Assembly: GCA_905236445.1 (NCBI GenBank)
Contig: CAJOPQ010000140.1
Coordinates: 1 to 8,001 of the forward strand
Direction: 5' to 3'
DNA: 8,001 bases
DNA from: an uncultured Clostridia bacterium
GTDB taxonomy: Bacteria > Bacillota > Clostridia > Christensenellales > UBA1242
Shown: piece by piece, positions 6,674 to 8,001 of the stretch
How positions within the stretch are numbered: the first letter of the stretch is position 1
Layout of the letters: the number at the start of each line of letters is the position of its first letter
Translations under genes and position numbers: made by a program
The notes under the pieces: model-generated
The model's database searches: none
Told to the model about the DNA's origin: nothing
Seen by the model: the letters and a program-made list of their open reading frames with translations, nothing else

Positions 6674-6791
6674 TTGTTTTTGTAATTTATTTCGATATAA
6701 AATATTTTCGAATCATTACAATCTTCCATGATGTTTTATCACGACTTATTTTATTGAAAAATACAAAAATTTGCTCGGTAAAATTATAATT

Positions 6792-6817
6792 AAAGATAAC
6801 AGAACATTGTTATCTTT
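6792..6817. repeat. Perfect 9-bp inverted repeat (hairpin)
   Basis: AAAGATAAC (6792-6800) and GTTATCTTT (6809-6817) with an 8-base loop; a T-G pair would extend it. The flanks have no real T-tract on either strand, so it is a poor terminator. It could be a binding site or an RNA processing or stabilising stem. Confidence 0.6.
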
Positions 6818-6834
6818 GGTTGACGGTCTTATGA

Positions 6835-6869
6835 GCACAAAAAAAACGAGATAAACTCGTTTTTGGTGC
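6835..6869 (-). terminator. Terminator-like hairpin, minus strand
   Basis: The core is a 9-bp stem (6842-6850 with 6856-6864, CGAG/CTCG plus A-T pairs, loop ATAAA). An outer GCAC/GTGC closing stem (6835-6838 with 6866-6869) adds to it, with small bulges. Read on the minus strand, the core ends in eight T's (6846-6839), so it fits a second terminator about 50 bases after the one at 6914-6945. On the plus strand the T-run is five bases, so weaker action there is possible. Confidence 0.55.
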
Positions 6870-6913
6870 GACAAACGATAACAAATCCGAACCATGTAAA
6901 CTATACTATTGAC

Positions 6914-6945
6914 AAAAAAAAGACAACCGGGCATCCAGTTGGTCT
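6914..6945 (-). terminator. Strong Rho-independent terminator, minus strand
   Basis: In the minus-strand transcript AGAC (6945-6942), a bulged C, and AACTGG (6940-6935) pair with CCGGTT and GTCT around a four-base loop, giving ten pairs with one bulge and one G-U. Eight T's (6921-6914) follow directly. It lies about 150 bases after the stop of the nucleoside phosphorylase gene and directly after the three-arm structure, and so could end a long 3' untranslated region or an independent small RNA. Confidence 0.75.
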
Positions 6946-6951
6946 AAGCAT

Positions 6952-7057
6952 GGGAAATGAAACAAAATCTAAACACCCCTATGCTAGGGGTGAGTCGGCT
7001 AAAACCCTTTATTTATAAGGTTTTTGATGACAATTTTCTAATTTTGTTTCTATTCCT
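6952..7057. repeat. Nested three-arm inverted-repeat element, possible structured RNA
   Basis: A long-range stem closes the element: GAAACAAAAT (6959-6968) is fully complementary to 7041-7050. Beyond a 2x2 internal loop the pairing continues for five more bases (6952-6956 with 7053-7057). Inside lie two arms. One is a perfect 8-bp stem, CACCCCTA (6974-6981) with TAGGGGTG (6985-6992) and a 3-base loop. The other is AAAACC(C)TT (7001-7009) with AAGGTTTT (7017-7024), with outer GTC/GAC pairs at 6994-6996 and 7029-7031. On the minus strand the element is followed at once by a strong terminator, as expected for a small RNA or structured 3' region. I do not recognise it as a known riboswitch or RNA class. 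Ends of a mobile element are an alternative. Confidence 0.5.
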
Positions 7058-7093
7058 TATCCTGCTTACTATAATCAGAGTAAAAATTATTTA

Positions 7094-7855
7094 TTATTTC
7101 AATGTTAATGCACATTCAAAAGCAATAGGTATAACTTTTCCTTTTTTAGAAACATCGTGATCGTTAATGCTTCTTGGCTGGTAAGTTTCTGTTGCTAAAC
7201 TGTCTGCCGCATAAAACATTTGACCAAAATCTACATTTCGATATTTTGCAACAACTGCCATTGCAGAGCATTCCATATCAACTGTTATTGCTCCTTGTTC
7301 TTTTCTTCTTAAAACTTTTGCTGGAGTCTCTCTATAAATCGCGTCTGTAGTCCAAGTTTTCCCTTTATGGTAATGAATTTTTAACTCCTTTAATCTATTC
7401 TCAATTTTTCTTAATACGTTCGTTTGCAATTTAACTTCATCTTTTGCAGGAGCATAATGATAACTAGTCCCTTCATCACGAATTGCGGCTGTTGGTAAAA
7501 TAATGGAATAATCATCTATTTTTTCATCTAAACATCCACAGCAACCCACAAGTAGGATTTTCTTAATTCCCATTTCTATCACTTCTTCAAAATTTGCAAT
7601 ACAAGCAGGTGCACCAACTGGTGATTGATAAACTGCTATTTGTGTACCATTATAATTAACTCGATAAACTGGGAATTTTGCAGTAGCGTTTTCAACATAA
7701 CCTATAATTTCTGGATTGAATAATCTAGCTACTTCATTTATTAATGATTTTGAAAAAAAAGATACACAAAGTTCAGGACAATCATCTAATTTCTTTGAAT
7801 AAGTATCTGGATTAAAAACTGCTATTCTATTTTTGTCAAATTCTTCTAATATCAT
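7094..7855 (-). CDS. Nucleoside phosphorylase, uridine-phosphorylase-like
   Basis: A 253-residue protein of the PNP/UDP phosphorylase superfamily (Udp-like), full length for the family and cytoplasmic. Such enzymes split nucleosides with phosphate into a base and ribose-1-phosphate. Seen in the sequence: SPVGAPACIANFEEVIEMG (78-96) and ILLVGCCGCL (100-109), the central phosphate/substrate region; PTAAIRDEGTSYHYAP (121-136); VDMECSAM (192-199), with Glu195 as likely ribose-binding residue; and AADSL (216-220), with Asp218 in the place of the catalytic acid. The substrate (uridine, another nucleoside, or a nucleotide-derived compound) cannot be read from this. The ATG at 7855-7853 follows GGGAGATGG (7870-7862). 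The long hairpin-rich tail follows it, and no pyrimidine or purine salvage gene adjoins it in this window. Confidence 0.85.
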   Translation of the reverse strand: MILEEFDKNRIAVFNPDTYSKKLDDCPELCVSFFSKSLINEVARLFNPEIIGYVENATAKFPVYRVNYNGTQIAVYQSPVGAPACIANFEEVIEMGIKKILLVGCCGCLDEKIDDYSIILPTAAIRDEGTSYHYAPAKDEVKLQTNVLRKIENRLKELKIHYHKGKTWTTDAIYRETPAKVLRRKEQGAITVDMECSAMAVVAKYRNVDFGQMFYAADSLATETYQPRSINDHDVSKKGKVIPIAFECALTLK

Positions 7856-7876
7856 TTTTTACCATCTCCCATTAAT

Positions 7877-7905
7877 AGTATAGCACATATTGATTTGTTT
7901 TGTAT
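7877..7905 (-). promoter_or_regulatory. Candidate promoter of the nucleoside phosphorylase gene
   Basis: TATACT at 7882-7877 on the minus strand, with TG one base upstream (an extended -10). About 18 bases further up is GATACA, a weak -35. Transcription would start near 7870, at the ribosome site itself, so the leader would be very short. Confidence 0.45.
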
Positions 7906-7914
7906 CATTTTTTG

Positions 7915-7933
7915 AAAACTTTATATAAGTTTT
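7915..7933. repeat. Perfect 7-bp dyad upstream of the phosphorylase gene
   Basis: AAAACTT (7915-7921) and AAGTTTT (7927-7933) around TATAT. It lies just upstream of the candidate promoter and overlaps the possible stop codon of the gene entering from the right. No T-tract follows on the minus strand, so an operator is as likely as a terminator. In such AT-rich DNA chance is also possible. Confidence 0.35.
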
Positions 7934-8001
7934 ATAATTTTCTTTGTTTGGGGCTGACTTTTTGGTGGTTTTGTTCTATTATTATGTTGTAATTTTCCGT
8001 A
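7921..8001 (-). CDS. Possible C-terminal end of a gene entering from the right
   Basis: One minus-strand frame is open from the right edge to a TAA at 7923-7921: 26 codons encoding a basic, proline-containing tail (NNRTKPPKSQPQTKKIIKLI at its end). A second minus frame is also open for about 22 codons, so openness alone is weak evidence. The lysine/proline-rich composition resembles a disordered protein tail, and a dyad overlaps the stop. The product is not recognisable from this much. Confidence 0.22.
   Translation of the reverse strand, partial: YGKLQHNNRTKPPKSQPQTKKIIKLI

Larger units (their letters stand above)
6674..7093. other. 420-base non-coding stretch rich in hairpins
   Basis: I see no credible gene here. 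The open frames that cross it (for example 6746-6934 minus and 6957-7160 plus) run through perfect hairpins, lack ribosome sites and give unconvincing proteins. From left to right it holds: an AT-rich part with a TTCGA-N12-TCGAA dyad (6691-6712) upstream of the ttcA promoter; a 9-bp perfect hairpin (6792-6817); a terminator-like hairpin (6835-6869); a strong minus-strand terminator (6914-6945); and a nested three-arm inverted-repeat structure (6952-7057). Some of the right half is more GC-rich than the surrounding intergenic DNA. This may be the tail of the phosphorylase transcript, a small RNA gene, or the scar of a mobile element. Confidence 0.7.

Noticed and set aside
6869..6893. ACAAACGATAAC resembles the start of a tmRNA proteolysis-tag coding region
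   Set aside because: There is no tRNA-like acceptor or T-arm, no tag reading frame ending in Ala-Ala and none of the expected pseudoknots, so the likeness is by chance.
6746..6934. A 62-codon minus-strand open frame
   Set aside because: It lacks a ribosome site, runs straight through two hairpins with T-tracts, and its sequence looks like translated low-complexity DNA.
6957..7160. A 67-codon plus-strand open frame
   Set aside because: It lies across the three-arm inverted-repeat element and overlaps the 3' end of the phosphorylase gene on the other strand; no ribosome site precedes it.

Overview
This is an AT-rich window with compact genes, good Shine-Dalgarno sites and TTGACA/TATAAT-type promoters. 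It carries ClpC, a long-form hibernation promoting factor (HPF) and an adjacent rsmE-mtaB pair. Together these point to a low-GC Gram-positive bacterium (Bacillota, most likely a clostridial lineage). I cannot name the species from sequence alone.

Layout. Nearly all genes lie on the minus strand. (1) Positions 1-1493 form a tight operon read right to left: a degenerate ABC-type ATPase homologue, then rsmE (16S rRNA m3U1498 methyltransferase), then the N-terminus of mtaB (tRNA methylthiotransferase), with 12-base gaps. (2) Positions 1583-2107 hold hpf, with its own promoter and a clear terminator. (3) Positions 2187-4709 hold clpC. It stands without ctsR, mcsA or mcsB beside it, and its second AAA+ domain lacks the usual VGF-type ClpP-docking tripeptide. 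(4) A divergent promoter region, 4710-4891, separates clpC from a small plus-strand gene of unknown function (4892-5158). (5) A small minus-strand gene at 5199-5371 looks frameshifted; it shares a bidirectional terminator with the plus-strand gene. (6) Positions 5472-6611 hold a rhodanese-TtcA fusion with a strong promoter. (7) A 420-base non-coding stretch (6674-7093) is rich in hairpins: a nested three-arm inverted-repeat structure, a strong minus-strand terminator and further hairpins. (8) Positions 7094-7855 hold a uridine-phosphorylase-like nucleoside phosphorylase. (9) The last 80 bases may hold the end of another minus-strand gene.

Common themes. Much of the window concerns translation and protein quality control: rRNA and tRNA modification (RsmE, MtaB, the TtcA-like enzyme), ribosome dimerisation (HPF) and protein unfolding (ClpC). 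The least explained items are the ABC-like protein that has lost almost every catalytic residue, the ClpC without a recognisable ClpP-docking loop, the broken small gene, and the structured non-coding segment downstream of the phosphorylase. I see no CRISPR array, tRNA, rRNA, transposase or integrase gene.
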